A DNA stretch of 64,000 nucleotides from Trichostrongylus colubriformis (Eukaryota; Nematoda; Chromadorea; Rhabditida; Trichostrongylidae), in contig OZ022257.1 of the NCBI GenBank assembly GCA_963978905.1, forward strand, positions 54,764,873 through 54,828,872, in the 5' to 3' direction. The position numbers and the translations under genes are program-made. The stretch's first letter is position 1, and every line of letters begins with the position of its first letter. Under the pieces are notes generated by a model. It ran no database searches. It was not told the DNA's origin and saw nothing but the letters and a program-made list of their open reading frames with translations. Shown one piece after another: positions 43,181 through 55,606 of the stretch.

Positions 43181-46076
43181 TGAGAGCTTCCTCCATACAT
43201 TTCGATTCTGTTCATAAAAAAGCATTGGTTGCCTTGGATATCTAATGACATCCATTGTTGAAATAATTGAAGTTTAAAAGAGTTGGTACTATTAGGTACA
43301 GTTACGGTCAAAGTCAGCTAATTAATCAAACGATTGGTGAGAGGCCAATTAGTTCTTGTGAAGAGTTCTGTAGACTTTTGAAGGTGCTATCGCAATGGGG
43401 GAGAGGACATCCCACCACGGGACCCTACTTCTACCTACGTTAAGAAGGGGAAGGAGCCTCTTACTCCCTCTTTCGAGGCTGAGGCAAAAAAAAAAATAAG
43501 CTTGAATGTGCAGGGTGACCTCAGGTGTGAAACTTTTCGTGAGATGCCCCACCCCTCCATTGCGATAGCACCCTTTTGAAGCTTCAGCAGTGGGCAAAAG
43601 GGAGAATTCAACTTGCTGCTTCGTCTTCTACCGTTTTATATTTAAATATAGAGAAGTGACTTGAACTGTATTGAAGGGATGTGTGGGCAATTGGAAGAAC
43701 GTTCAAATGAGCGAAGAAATCAGCAATGTTTCTTGTAGAAGGGCGAGAGCAAAATCCAAGCCATCAGCAGCATCAGAGCGAATATGAATAATCGTAGCAT
43801 TCACGAGAGCAAAAAAAAAAGTTATGATGACTAGTTCAGCGCAAGAATCACATATGAACCGAAGCGCGAACACTTTCAGGGTTGATCGAATCAACGGCGA
43901 ATTGGTCGTACGGAATTGGGAATATCATCATGAAAATCTGCACGATATGATATGGATAGATGAAATGTAGGACACCATACGAAATGATAAGGCAATAGAG
44001 CGATTCTCAATTTCGTGACTGAGTGACGCTGAACTGAGAGGGCGCTGGTTCTCCCCCCCCCCCCCCTTTCGCACACTTTGGATGGCGAGTCGGTCTCGAC
44101 CAGGCGATTGAACACCGCATTGGGAGGTTTTTACCGCTGAGCTAGCTCACTGGCTAGCAGCTGGAGCGAGAAAAGAACTCGTCTACAGCTTGTTCTGTCG
44201 ATTCACAAGAAAAAGAAAGGGTAGCCATTCAAAAATCGATGTTTCAATCGATAGAAATTCTAGTTCAGCAGCATGATTGTGGGCGGGTTTGTGAGTTTGT
44301 GGTGAGGTTTAGTGTGGTGAAACCAAACTCAACGAACGAGACATTCCGAAACGGCGACATTAGTGAACGAGGCCATCCACAGGTGTCCTTGGGAAGAAAC
44401 GAGTGCGCTAACAAGCACATATCGATCGATTTGGTTCAATCAATGGAATCAACAATACTACCTTTTCAGAGAGAAGGGATAATATCAATTGGAAGTGTGA
44501 ACGGTCAGTCACCGCCGTGTGACTATAATTTTCGTCTTGGCAGTTCGGCTGGACAATGAATGCGCGACACTGCCCTCCCGTGTAAACCAAACAAACACAT
44601 CATCCCACACGACACACTACAGATCGATAAGTCAATAGGTCGATATTTGCGATTTGGATGATGGGTACTGATGTAACATGAAATAGGCCAGAGAACTTCT
44701 ATGAAAAAACATCTACTCGTCAACAAGCATCTATGGGTCCAGGATGGGTGGCAAAAGGGAAAAGAGGAGTTCGGAATCTTTCTTCAAAATGGGAACTTTT
44801 GAGATTCAACTATGGATTTGATACCAATAAAAACATAGCAATATCGAAGTGGAATTGAAAATCCAAACGTTAATTTCGCGTGACACCGAGTCACTTCGGA
44901 TTGATCGACATTTGTGCTTTTCAAAAAAAGTAAGGAGAAGCCACAAAATTTGAGTTTATACTCTTTCCAAGTACTTTTGGCTATCAACATTTCAAATAAC
45001 CTATGATGAGGCTTCGATTTGCAAAATAGTTGCTTTGCCTATTTTGGGTTCGGTGTGATCATTTGTCAACAATAATTACAGTATTAATCGCAGTTTTCAT
45101 TTTTCTCTATGCAGCAGGGTGGTATAGTTGTAGAAAAAATGTTCCTATTTTTTTAGCCCTTGGAAACCGTTTTCCGCGGAAACATAATGCTGCCCCCTCT
45201 TGACCAAGTAGAGTGTTTTCGATTCTAATTATGCAATGTTCCAGCGCTTAATGCTCCAGTAAACAATAAATAAAATAAACAGCTGATAACTAAGACGGTG
45301 GTGGGGTAGAATTACTGGCGCCGTTCCCACCACAGAGCATCGTAAAGGGATCAAGTACCGTATTAATGCCGGCCCAGGCCAACCAAGCATCTCTCGAGAA
45401 TCGACAATTTGTGCGGGAAGTTAATAATGCTGTTTCACACATTGGCTGGTCCTCTCAAGTCATTGTAGTCTGAATCGCATTCAAACGCTATTATGATTTT
45501 GAAAGGAAATGTAATGCATGGCGCACCCCATACAGCTGAGCATCATCGTATTTCTTTGAAAAAAAATGATTTCAAATCGTATTCAACAATCGCAGTAGAA
45601 CCTGAAAACGTCTTGTTTTTTTTCCTAGGGAATTTTAGCGACATCAGCGCGGTTGGGAGAGGGGGGTGGGGGTGTAACTAAAGAGGATAGTACTAGAATG
45701 ACTAATGAAGTACCAGCTGGTTTTCGATATGGAAAGATTAGGTCAATTCGATGGAAAAGTGCGACCACACTGAATGCAGCATACATAGTGGCGATTTTCA
45801 CTCGGAATTGCAAAGACTACTGAATATGTAAGTGACCCAAATGCATTACATATTAAGAGTAATGAGAGAGGTCAGTTGATATTCAAAAAGACGTTTCATT
45901 GCTCCCACGCCAAATCCATCTGTCAATAGAGACCCAAGGATGACCTAATTGGGTCCGCACCCTGCGTTCAAAGTGGAATCAGCGACCAAGTTCAGACAAA
46001 TCATTTGCGATAGCAAATCACCGGGCTTGCCTTGCAGCAGGGCACTCCCAGATGTCGAGAAAAATACACACTGCGA

Positions 46077-46346
46077 TACGATCCCCTCTACGGGAACCAG
46101 GCGACCCCCTCCTTTCGACCCCTTCAGTATCAGTAACTATTGCCGGATTGTAAAGTTTTATTGTTATGTATTTTTACACAAAGCAAAACGATGTTTCACA
46201 TTTCCTCTCACGGATTGGCTGTAAAATACCATTCGCTCCTCATCTACTTATTGGAAGTTTCGATTTTGATTAAAGGATACGACCCTCTCCCCTCTGTCCG
46301 GCCCAATACGACCCCCTGTCGAGGAATCCTCGACTCCCGGTATACC
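46077..46346. repeat. Repeat family D, copy 3 (reverse orientation)
   Basis: Reads as the complement of copies 1 and 2: ..ggcgaccccctcctttcgac.., ..tacgaccccctgtcgaggaa.. and ..ctcgactcccggtatacc at its right end. Confidence 0.75.
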
Positions 46347-47044
46347 CTGCTTAGCAGCATTATTATACGATTGTGACCATGTTCCCATGACCATGTAAAA
46401 TTGCAACTTCTCGCACAGAACAACCAGAGTGCCGGAAAATGTCTGTTTTAGACATTGGATCGATCATGTTCATGGAACAAATCACGATACGAAGCCTAAT
46501 GAGGGCGCTAACGAACAGACTGGTTCTCTGGCAGTCAAGCCGGCGCCTGCAACAACTCTCAAAGTACTCCAGTACGTGTTCGTTGTTTCTTTGTGTTTGC
46601 TGTAGACAATCTCATAAATAGGAAACGAGGAAGGAGGGCATTGAAGAATAATTGAAAGAAGATGACAAGTTTGTAGAAAATCACCTCGTCAAGCCTGCTC
46701 TCTCGAGCTACTTCTCTATACTTTACAATCTTTACAATCTAGCGCATGAAATATGAGGTGTCGTTTTGATTAAGATACACGAATTTGACTTTCGCTCTGG
46801 CTTGTGAAGAGTTTGGAGCCTAACTGACCTATGCAATGCTTGAGGGACTGGCTCATGTTCGAACTAATTCCTTATCGATCAATTCAAAGATCAATTAAGC
46901 GTAGTCTGATGGTTGTTCCGGCTGACTGGTATCACAGAGTATCAAAATGGTGGGAAGTCCTTAAGCCAGTGCTTCCTTTCGCATCCGGCAGTGTGAGACT
47001 TCAAAAAGTGAATGATCTCTAAATGCAAGTTTGACCAAAGAACA

Positions 47045-47882
47045 GACAGATGATGACAATCTTTGAGTTTGAAATGAAAGGGAGATTAATGTGACCAGCC
47101 ACCTCTACCTCCTCTCCACCTCTGTGACGAGATTTTTCAAAGCATTTCGGGGAAACTACTGTGAATATTTGAATTCACTTAAGCTTTACCTTCAATGTAT
47201 ATCACGAGGGGAGAGAATACCGAATGACCGACCATTCAGCGCACACTCTCATTCCTCTCCCTATTCCTCCTTACCAAAGAATTTTGGACAATTTTAGTGG
47301 AGTAAAACGTAATGTTGTAGAATCAATGTCGAATTTTAAATTGTTACTTAATTCGGGGGCTGTTGAATAGAAGGGAGAGCGAAAGTGAGTCACAAATGTT
47401 GGCAATCATCTTCAGGGGTTCGCTTTTTCTTCCGACATGAGCCTTGATAGGGTTATGGTGAAGTAGAAAGAAACAAAAAAGAATGGATCAAAAGGAAAAA
47501 GGAATGCCACTGTAGCGGTTCCTATACCGTTTTACGCATGAAGCCTCCTAAGATGGTTGTAGCAATCAATCAACCGTAAGATTGGAATGATGGCTTCGGG
47601 ATGATTGAAGACCACTCATTCAGTTTTCTGAAGGAACGGAAAGGAGAAATACAGAAAAGAAGGAAGCACTGAATATTTCGAGTACGACCGCTGAATGATC
47701 ATCCGGTATTCTCTTCCCCCGTGATTTACATTGGAAGTAAAGCTTAAGTGAATTCAAATATTCCCAATAGTTTTCCCGAATTGCTTTGGAAAATCTCGTC
47801 ACTGAGGTTGAGAGGTGGTAGAGGTGGCTAGTCACATCAATCTTCCATTTATTTCAAACTCAAAGATGGTCACCATCTGTCG
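47045..47882. repeat. Fold-back element with arms of about 190 bp
   Basis: Left arm 47045-47242 and right arm about 47689-47882 are inverted copies: gacagatgatgacaatcttt at 47045, and the complement of ..aaagatggtcaccatctgtc ending at 47882. Each arm keeps an open frame read inward (HLYLLSTSVTRFFKAFRGNY in the left; HLYHLSTSVTRFSKAIRENY in the right). Confidence 0.85.
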
Positions 47883-48034
47883 CTATGATTAACAGCATCG
47901 GAATTTCAAAACAGATGGGAACATCTGCTCTGAACTTATTGGCTCGTGCCTTTTGTGATGAAATAAAAGAAATACAAAAACTTCAGTGAATGCCCCTCCA
48001 TTTTCAAGACCATATTTTGGGGAATGTTCAGGTT

Positions 48035-48380
48035 TGGGTACACCGGGAGTCGAGGATTTCTCGACAGTGGGGTCGTATTTGAGCAGAATGAAAGGTGTTT
48101 AGGGATCGTCCCTGCAGAGGTCTGTGGTAAGATCTATAGAATCCGAACATTCGATAAGCAAGTGAGAAGCGAAGGGTATTTCGCAGCGAACTCGTATGAG
48201 GAGTTGTGAAATAAATATCTTTTACCTTCAAGTAAAAAAACATAGCAGTAAAATTAATTGCAACTATGAGCAACAGTCACTGGTGGTATAGCAGACTAAA
48301 AAGGGGGGTCGTATTCGGTATCCGTGGAGGACGTGGGAGTCGTACTGAAGCAGCTACTTTCCTCGTGACCTGGGAGTGTC
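48035..48380. repeat. Repeat family D, copy 2 (uninterrupted)
   Basis: Starts accgggagtcgaggatttct and ends ..gacctgggagtgtc. At the point where copy 1 carries the TTAA element, this copy reads attcgataagcaagtgagaa with no insertion. Confidence 0.85.
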
Positions 48381-48692
48381 CTGGTTCGGATTACACCCCA
48401 CGTCTCGTAGGATATTCGACACACTGAACATTAATTCCAAAATTGTAAAATGCACAAGTTTTGGGAAATTTATGAATATGACGGTAAACATTACAAACCT
48501 GTGCTTAATTTTATACAATGTCCACAGTTCGACCAAAATTGGGTTTTCAGTAAGTTCATTTTTTTGTATCCATGCTCTTCAGGTGGAGACACCTGTGCGC
48601 CCCTCTAAATTGGCCTGTCGGATTATTGTTGCGATCAGCGCTTTTTTAAAGTGTTTTCAAAGAGGCCACTTCAAAATTGTCAATATTTTCTA

Positions 48693-49403
48693 TTAGGTTG
48701 ATCGGAAAGTTTTGATAGGGTTGAGATTTTTTTTCTATTTTATTTTACAACTCAGCGAGTAATGCAGGCTAATGAACAATAAAGTGAACACCGTTAGTTA
48801 TAACATTGTCCCACCCAACAGGCAGGTCAGCGATTCTCTTCTACCAGAATTAGGAGGACTAGGAGTCAAAGAAGTCACCGACCACTTGTCCAAGGTGGTC
48901 ATAGTTGACGAATTATTTTCTTGCTAGGAAAGCCTTAGGGGGCCGGAACAAGCGGTAATCTGAAGGGGCAGTGTCAGGGGAATAGGGTGCAAAATTAGAA
49001 GAACTAGGGGAATAGGACGGATGTGGAACCTTGTCCCAACCTAGTTCTTCCAATTTTGCACGGGTCCCTCACATAGGTAAAGAGACCTGTGCAAAATTGG
49101 AGGAGCTAGTTTGGAACACAGTTCCACATGCATCCTATTCATCTGATACTGCCCCCTCAAATTACCACTTGTTCCGGCCCCCTAAGGCTTTCCTAGCAAA
49201 AAAAATTCGTCACTTTGAACGAGTGGTCGGTGACTTCTTTGACTCTTAATCCTCCTGATTCTGGGAGAAGAAAATCGCTGGCCTGCTTTTCAGGTGGGAC
49301 AATGTTATAACTAACGATGATTATTATATTGTTGATTAGACTGATTACTTGCTGAGTAATAGGAAAAAAATCTCAACCCTATCAAAACTTTCGATCAACC
49401 TAA
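48693..49403. mobile_element. Mariner-derived fold-back element (711 bp)
   Basis: Termini TTAGGTTGATCGGAAAGTTT and its complement, flanked by TA on both sides. The interior is an inverted duplication of the 3' part of a mariner transposase. The plus strand near 49100-49250 reads YSSDTAPSNYHLFRPPKAFL (compare the mariner motif YSPDLAPSDYHLF), and the left half holds the same region reversed (complement of ..ggcggaacaag.., ..gaagtcaccgaccac..). No intact transposase. Confidence 0.88.
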
Positions 49404-50241
49404 TATTTTGGAACCCCAATTTCTCGATAAAAATGGAATTTGAACTAATATGGGCAATGGATTAGTTGTGGTTCCTCGTCAGTCTCTTTCTTGTGACTTA
49501 AAGCTCCTTCCTAAGACTCCTCGACTAATCGATATATTGATCCTGGAGTGTTTTGTGATTCCAATTGGATACTGCGAAAATGCGGCAATTCTGCGGGGAC
49601 TCACTTTAGTTCACGACCGGATTGAAAGAATGTGTTATGACAGTGAAGAGAAAGTAGTAATAGTAGAATCAGAACTCGCTGAAAAGGCACGGATAGCTTG
49701 CGACTCCCCAGTGGGTTCACATGATAAAATAGGCATGTCGCCGATGAATCCATTTACGCTGGTGTTGCCTTCAGCTTACCATCGAAATAATTTGGTTTCT
49801 ACGGATTTGACTGGTCTACATAAGTTGCTGTGAGGGTTTTGGAAAAACATCCGGCCTGGCTCGCTTACTCTCACATATCCTCTGCCTACTACTAAATGGA
49901 TTATTTCAGATTCGTAGCGTTTTTCGCTCCTAATTCGGATAGATGCAAAATAATGTGGAGCAAACCTTCAAATGCGAATCGGTTTTCATGAGGAATAGGC
50001 TACAAATCTTGAATTCCAAAATTAGGTTCTCTGGTTTCAGAAGAATCGTCCATAAATGATCCCGTTACCCATCCATTTCAGACATATTCGGACGGAATAT
50101 TTATTATGAAATGTTGAGAATATTATTATTATAAATAAATATTTATTCGTGTCGAACACATTGAGTAGTAGTTCCAAGGATGATGAGTTTTGTAGGCCCC
50201 CAAAGAAGCTCCTTTCATCATTCCTCATCTCAAAAGGAAGG
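49404..50241. other. No gene identified
   Basis: A 127-codon plus-strand frame (49450-49833) exists but has no recognisable domain and is within chance length. No repeat was recognised. Confidence 0.4.
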
Positions 50242-50395
50242 GGTGTTGGCCTAGCACATGCATCGGGAAAGCATAGTATGCGAGTTCGAGTGCCGTCCGA
50301 GAGAGAGAGTTTTTGCTCAGAACTTAATTAATATCTTCAATCACTCGCAGTGAAAGCAGTGAAAACCAGTAGCTATCAAAAATCAAAAAAAACCA
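50242..50395 (+). repeat. tRNA-derived SINE
   Basis: Head with gttggcctagcac, B box gcgagttcgagtgccgtc, then tttttgctcagaacttaa as in the 20.7-kb copy, then ..cgcagtgaaagcagtgaaaa and a run ending tcaaaaatcaaaaaaaacc, resembling an A-rich SINE tail. Confidence 0.65.
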
Positions 50396-50766
50396 ATGAC
50401 CATCTCTATGTACTAAGATCTGAGATCTGTGAGTCTATGTACGTTTCTACGTTTATGTAGAAACTACAAAATCGAAAAAGAAAAAATGGGATCAAGATGT
50501 TTGTAAGATTGTAGCCTGTGCGATGAAAAAGCAAGAGTATCAGAATGTTAGCAGGAATCTCCTAGGTGCAAAAGTGAAATTTGCAAGAAAAAAAAACTTG
50601 AAAAAGTTTTGGGTGTCGCACAACGTACACGGTTGGAAACCTTACAAATGAATGATGGGGAAATTAGACGTAAAATTGAACGAAAAGATGTTACAAGTAC
50701 GGTGAAGTATAAGTATGGTATAAGCTATGGTAAATATACCATTCAGAAGCAGGGGTAATGTGAAGA

Positions 50767-50969
50767 GGATCTTAGTAGTGTAGTGGATTAGCATTTATGC
50801 TCCGAGAAGTACGGAGTACGGGTTCGAGTCCCCACAGCTTTTGCCATAAGCCAGCATACTTAGAACAGCATTCGCACCGTGGGCTGCGGTGAAAATCACC
50901 AACTATCACTAATCAAAAGCATTCGCACCGTGGGCTGCGGTGAAAATCACCGACTATCACTAACCAAAA
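50767..50969 (+). repeat. tRNA-derived SINE with duplicated tail segment
   Basis: A box region tagtgtagtggattagc, B box cgggttcgagtccccac, then ttttgccataagccagcat. The tail contains a 51-bp unit (starting gcattcgcaccgtgggctgc) repeated twice in tandem at 50868-50969 and ending in atcaaaa-type ends. Confidence 0.68.
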
Positions 50970-53626
50970 TCAATATGAACAGAAAGAATCAAAATAGTAA
51001 AGCAAGAATATCGGTTTGTAAAATAATAGTAGTAAACGAATAAAAGTTTTATGATAGAGTTGCAAATAGTCAGACGGAGAAGATTCTGGTTTCTTGACAC
51101 ATGCGCGCCTAATGCTAACAGCGAAAAAGCAAAAACCAGTGGGGTGTTGCGAATGGATCTGAATAAATCTGCGGTGAAGAAAAACTGAGTCACACAGCCG
51201 CCGTCAACCCGCATTTCGGGGTGTATGCGTGTGTCTGTGTGTCTACCGCGCGTGCGGGTGATGGTGCGCGTTAATGGGAGAACAGTACAAAAGACCACCG
51301 ATTGTGGTGGTGGTCAACCCGATCGATGATTCATCCACACGGCGTTAATTAGTGATCGATTAGTGGTGAAAGTTGGATATTGTGGATTATGCTTCATTCA
51401 CCTGGGTGGTAGGATCCAAGGATCTTACCCGGGCTTTACTAGGAAAGCGAAAAAATGAATAAATAAAATGCGCAAATCCCTACATATGGATGTCCTGCCC
51501 AAGTAATGGAAGCTAAGATACGATTTTGAGTGGATTTCAGACTGTCAAACACTTCAGGTTGAAGTTTCAAAGTTAGTATCAAAGGTTGTACGGTAATTAA
51601 AACTTCCTGGATGCTTTTATACGGTAACAAGTGATACGGTAAAAGTTTGGGGATTTGGTCCAAGCAACGATACGATATTGAGTATGCCTGGTTCTAGGCC
51701 ACAGTCAGACGGCAATTTTACGTTTTTGCGATGTCTATTTTGAGATTGTGCAATGCTGCAACTTCGAGAGCGGATCCGCGACACCGCGAAATCGCATCGC
51801 AAAATCGCAACGTCTGACGGCGGGTTATACGGTAGTCAAAACGACTCAGTAGGTGTCAGTTATACATTAACTAGGTGATGCGGAAAAAGTCGCTTGACTC
51901 TGGAATAGACTGCGATACGGTATTGAGCACGATTAGTTTCAAAGGTTATACGGTAACTAAAGATCCGGTTATACGGGAATTAGGGATCGGTAATAGGTAA
52001 ACGATGTGGTGGGCATGGTGAATGTGGTAACGCTAATATAGGATCGATAATGTGAGTGAGTAAGCAAGAACAGAAATCCGTTACAAGCAGACTCAAGTAT
52101 TACAATGAGGAGTATTTTTGAGAAATAAGACCCCCTCACCGCTCCTCAAACAGCTCGGAATACGAGCCCTGCCGTATAGTGCCGAAAGTAATGCTTGACC
52201 CTGGTTGCTGGTAACTTAGAGAACAAGGGATGCAGAAACAAGGTTTCTTCATGCTTTGAAAACCCTTTGGAGAGAAAATAGAGACTTTCTTTCCAAAAGG
52301 ATCTTGCTCCAGGTAAGCAGTGCAGCGACGAAAGAATATCTTATGTATGAAGAGCTTGGGCGATGTCTACACAAGGCTTTTGGATCGTAGACAGGAGAAA
52401 TCCAGTTTCGGGATTTTCTGCCCCTCACCTACACAGCAGCCACAGCTTGCGTCACATAAACAAGTTCACATGCATTTATGGAAGCTTGCAATTGTAGGGA
52501 AACAATGATCGAGTGGAACGGGAATAAGCAGTGTAGTGATTGGACCGGGGCTGTAACCCTCCTCCACTCGACATCCGGGCCTAAACGTCCTTCAAGGTGG
52601 TCAGAAGTCAAGTGGTTTTGCAGTTGCTCACAACAAAAGGGTGAGAACTCGTTTGATTGAACCTGAAGATCTGTACGACGCAGGTAGGCGGTCAGATTGA
52701 GTTGAAAGAGGTTGAAAGAGAAGTGGGTGGGGAGGACGGACGGACGTAAGTGAACCAGTCTTTTGAGGGCTGAGTAGTGGGGATTCCGTAGCTACCTCGT
52801 ACGTAGATAGGGAAAGTCGTCGCTGGCTTCTTGAATGGATGATGTGCCTCCCAGTTGCCATCAACCAATTCCACTGTTCTCAGACATTTCGGACTTTTTT
52901 CGATTCTATTGTAATGCCCGCCCCGATCCGTTATGTTCAACAAATCCGCTACACTGAAGGATGATTAAGCCCGTTCCCGTACCCGTCCCTGGAAATAGAA
53001 GAGTCTAAAATCGTAAAAATCAATTTTCTTATGCGGGTAATCTTTGGGGTGAAAGTCGTCTTGAGATTATCCGTACCGCAAACCATTAATGGAGCGACAA
53101 AGAACGGACGTAATGTGGCGGAATGTGACCTGGTGCGTTGTCACCTCTTGACTCATTGGCCTGGAAATTTGCATAGTAGACGCGCGGGATTGCAGTTGTG
53201 AAGGTCATAGGTAATTGCGGGACTACGCATAAAGACGTCCCGAGTGCTGTCACACGGCTCATATATGGTAAAGACGCAAGGTGACCGCTCCTCCTCCATT
53301 AGAAGAGGTCGATGACCACTATGAAAACATAGCGCAAAGCAGAAAACACAGTATTAGAAAGACAAGGTTGCGTTTGGTTCAAGTGTCCCGGATGCGCCAT
53401 GCCCTAATTCCCCACGGATTACACTAATTGAATGTGGTCGCTCAGTGTTCATGGATTCAAAAGGAAACGTTAGAGGAGTTTTTAGCAAGGTTTTGAGCTC
53501 CTCAGACGAATCCATTCGCTGATTAGTTGATAAAATGCCAAGGGGAATGAGTAGATAGAATTTGTAGACAAATCTAAAAAATGAAGATTTGTAGCGGGAT
53601 CTGTTTTTATAATGCATCTTTGTGAG
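50970..53626. other. Gene-poor stretch with one MITE
   Basis: Apart from MITE family A copy 6 (51697-51824), I see no recognisable gene or repeat. Several frames of 60-112 codons lack domains and splice context. A run of short tacggtaa-type motifs (51590-51990) recurs irregularly. Confidence 0.5.
51697..51824. mobile_element. MITE family A, copy 6
   Basis: Left end ggccacagtcagacggcaat, right end tcgcaacgtctgacggcggg, core ttgagattgtgcaatgctgc shared with copies 2 and 3. Confidence 0.8.
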
Positions 53627-54279
53627 CACTATATTTCGGGAATAGGCAATACTGTTATCATGGGAGTAAATCTGATGATTCCATCGTAAAGTTCGCCTCT
53701 TTTGACCATAGACCCCATCATCCAATTTGCTGCACGGCGCTATTTGTTCATTTTATAAATTTTTGAAAATTTCGTCGACACAAGCATTTCTTGGTGAGTT
53801 TGTCAAATTGTGTGGGTTTCAACGGAAAAATATTTTCTGCAAATCCATGTGTTCAAGTAAAAATGAGTGTTTGTCGGGGAAATAATGTTTAGGGATGCCT
53901 CAATCTTAGGATGGGTGAATTGGCGATCTTGCTTAATCATATTGCACACAGCATCGATGTTTTCTTAAACAAGTGCTAATTTCGGACATCCTTCATGAAT
54001 CTCGTCGGACAGCGGACTACGACAACGAATGAGTTCCCTAAGCCAACGATACACTATGGTCTTTGATGGAGCTTCATTGCCAAATTTTTTAAAAATTTTC
54101 GAAAATTTCATTCATTTCCTGAAAAAACAAAATTTTTCAGATGAATGTAAAATGAACAAAAAGCGCCGTACGGCAAATTTAATGGTGGGGTATATAGTCA
54201 AAAAAAGGCGAACATTACGGTGAAACCATCAGATTTACTCCCATGATAACAGTATTGCCTATTCCCGAAATATAAATAG
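53627..54279. mobile_element. Mariner-derived fold-back element (about 650 bp)
   Basis: The left end tatttcgggaataggcaata is repeated inverted at the right (..tattgcctattcccgaaata). Arms extend about 130-150 bp, including gttatcatgggagtaaatct. The minus strand of the centre retains pieces of a mariner transposase helix-turn-helix region: GNEAPSKTIVYRWLREF, then ENIDAVCNMIKQDRQFTHPK, interrupted by stop codons. Confidence 0.82.
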
Positions 54280-55484
54280 TGGCCTAGGTAATCGCATTGT
54301 TCTCGATCGAACCACCCCCCCCCCCATTCATCAGGCGGCTCTGCTTCTGAACATGGAGATTTTATCACCAAACTCCTCTATTATGGAGAGTATTACCGCT
54401 TGCGATTAGATTTTTGTAGTGTGTCTATACAGTGGCTTTAAAGGAACCGGAAGGGATCCGAAGAAACAGGAAGATGCTAAGAAATGACCATTTTGCACCG
54501 GACATTCAAAGTTAGAAGCGATAATGGAAAAAAACCGATAATGGGAAAACCCGGATTCAAAAGCGCGACGCTGTGGTGTGCATTCGCATCACATTCGCAT
54601 CAACACACTAACTTTCCGAGTTGTCCGCTGTAGAGATGTCATTTGTAGTCTCGTAAAGTCTATTTCAATCAATGGTGATGACGTGAAATAAGTGAAACAA
54701 CGCACAGCAGCAAACAAGTAAAACCATTAATTGAAGAATGAGCGAAAGCGCAAGAAAAAAGTGTGATTACTACTAAAACCCAATTAATTCACTTTCGACG
54801 TCTTGGCAAGGTGCCGTGTGTGCATTGCGGCCGCTGTCCTCCCATACCGTGAACCGAAATTGCCCTCCTGCCGGTGTCTTTAAAGTTCTCCGGTCATTGA
54901 AATTGTATGTTTGACTATGAAGTCGTGCTCAGTGAAGATAGACCGGCAATCAAGCAGAAGAGCCCTTTTGGAAGTTCGTATGAGTAATTCTGTTGTTGGA
55001 GAAACTGAAAGTAAGGTCGTGCCAGGTCGTGCCAGGACATTGAAAGGATAATAGAAAAGCTTCAAAAAAGCAGAGAACTGGGTTTCTTTTATTTCGCCCG
55101 TTGTTTTTGGTAGTGGACGTGTTCGCCTGTGTGCCATGCGAATGCTCTATCGATTGGTCTGACGCGAATCTATTATATGTGGCGGTCGTATCCCGCATAT
55201 ATGTAGCGCTCACACTTAAGGCGTAAATGTGATGCGTGGCAGTAATAGGCAATACCTGACACGCTTATTTCCGAGGGAGAAAACGAATGTGGGCGCTACC
55301 TTCATAGAACCTTGCTGAGCTTCTTCGAGCGCGTTGCGAAACGTGCCAGAACGTCTTTATATTCTTCTGCCTTTGAGCAGACAAATTGTAGTCCGCAGTT
55401 TCTTTAATTATAGCCATATACTGCCCGAACATGTTTTATTTTTTTCCGAACCGGCGAAACCTATGTACAATCCTTTCGGAGCGT

Positions 55485-55606
55485 CTGATAGGGCGTGGCC
55501 CGTCTGATAGGGCGTGGATGTGAGTGGATCAACCCTTTTCTCACTCGCCACGTAGTATTCTCATTCTCGCCCTCACTCGAGTCCGTTGGCCACGCCCTAT
55601 CAGGCC
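55485..55606. mobile_element. Small MITE-like inverted repeat
   Basis: tctgatagggcgtggcccg occurs twice in tandem (about 55485-55518) and its complement ggccacgccctatcagg once at about 55588-55604, bounding roughly 70 bp. No coding capacity. Confidence 0.65.

Larger units (their letters stand above)
40475..47044. other. Gene-poor stretch with dispersed repeats
   Basis: No exon with a recognisable domain. It holds a direct repeat pair (41160-41340 and 43015-43180, sharing ttttttatccgatgagagtt..), family M copy 3 (42740-42965), family D copy 3 (46077-46346) and a C14 tract (44053-44066). Reading frames of 60-106 codons occur on both strands but look like chance frames. The unfound 5' exons or promoter of dep-1 could lie here. 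Confidence 0.6.

Noticed and set aside
49450..49833. 127-codon plus-strand frame
   Set aside because: Chance length for this composition, no domain, no splice or promoter context.
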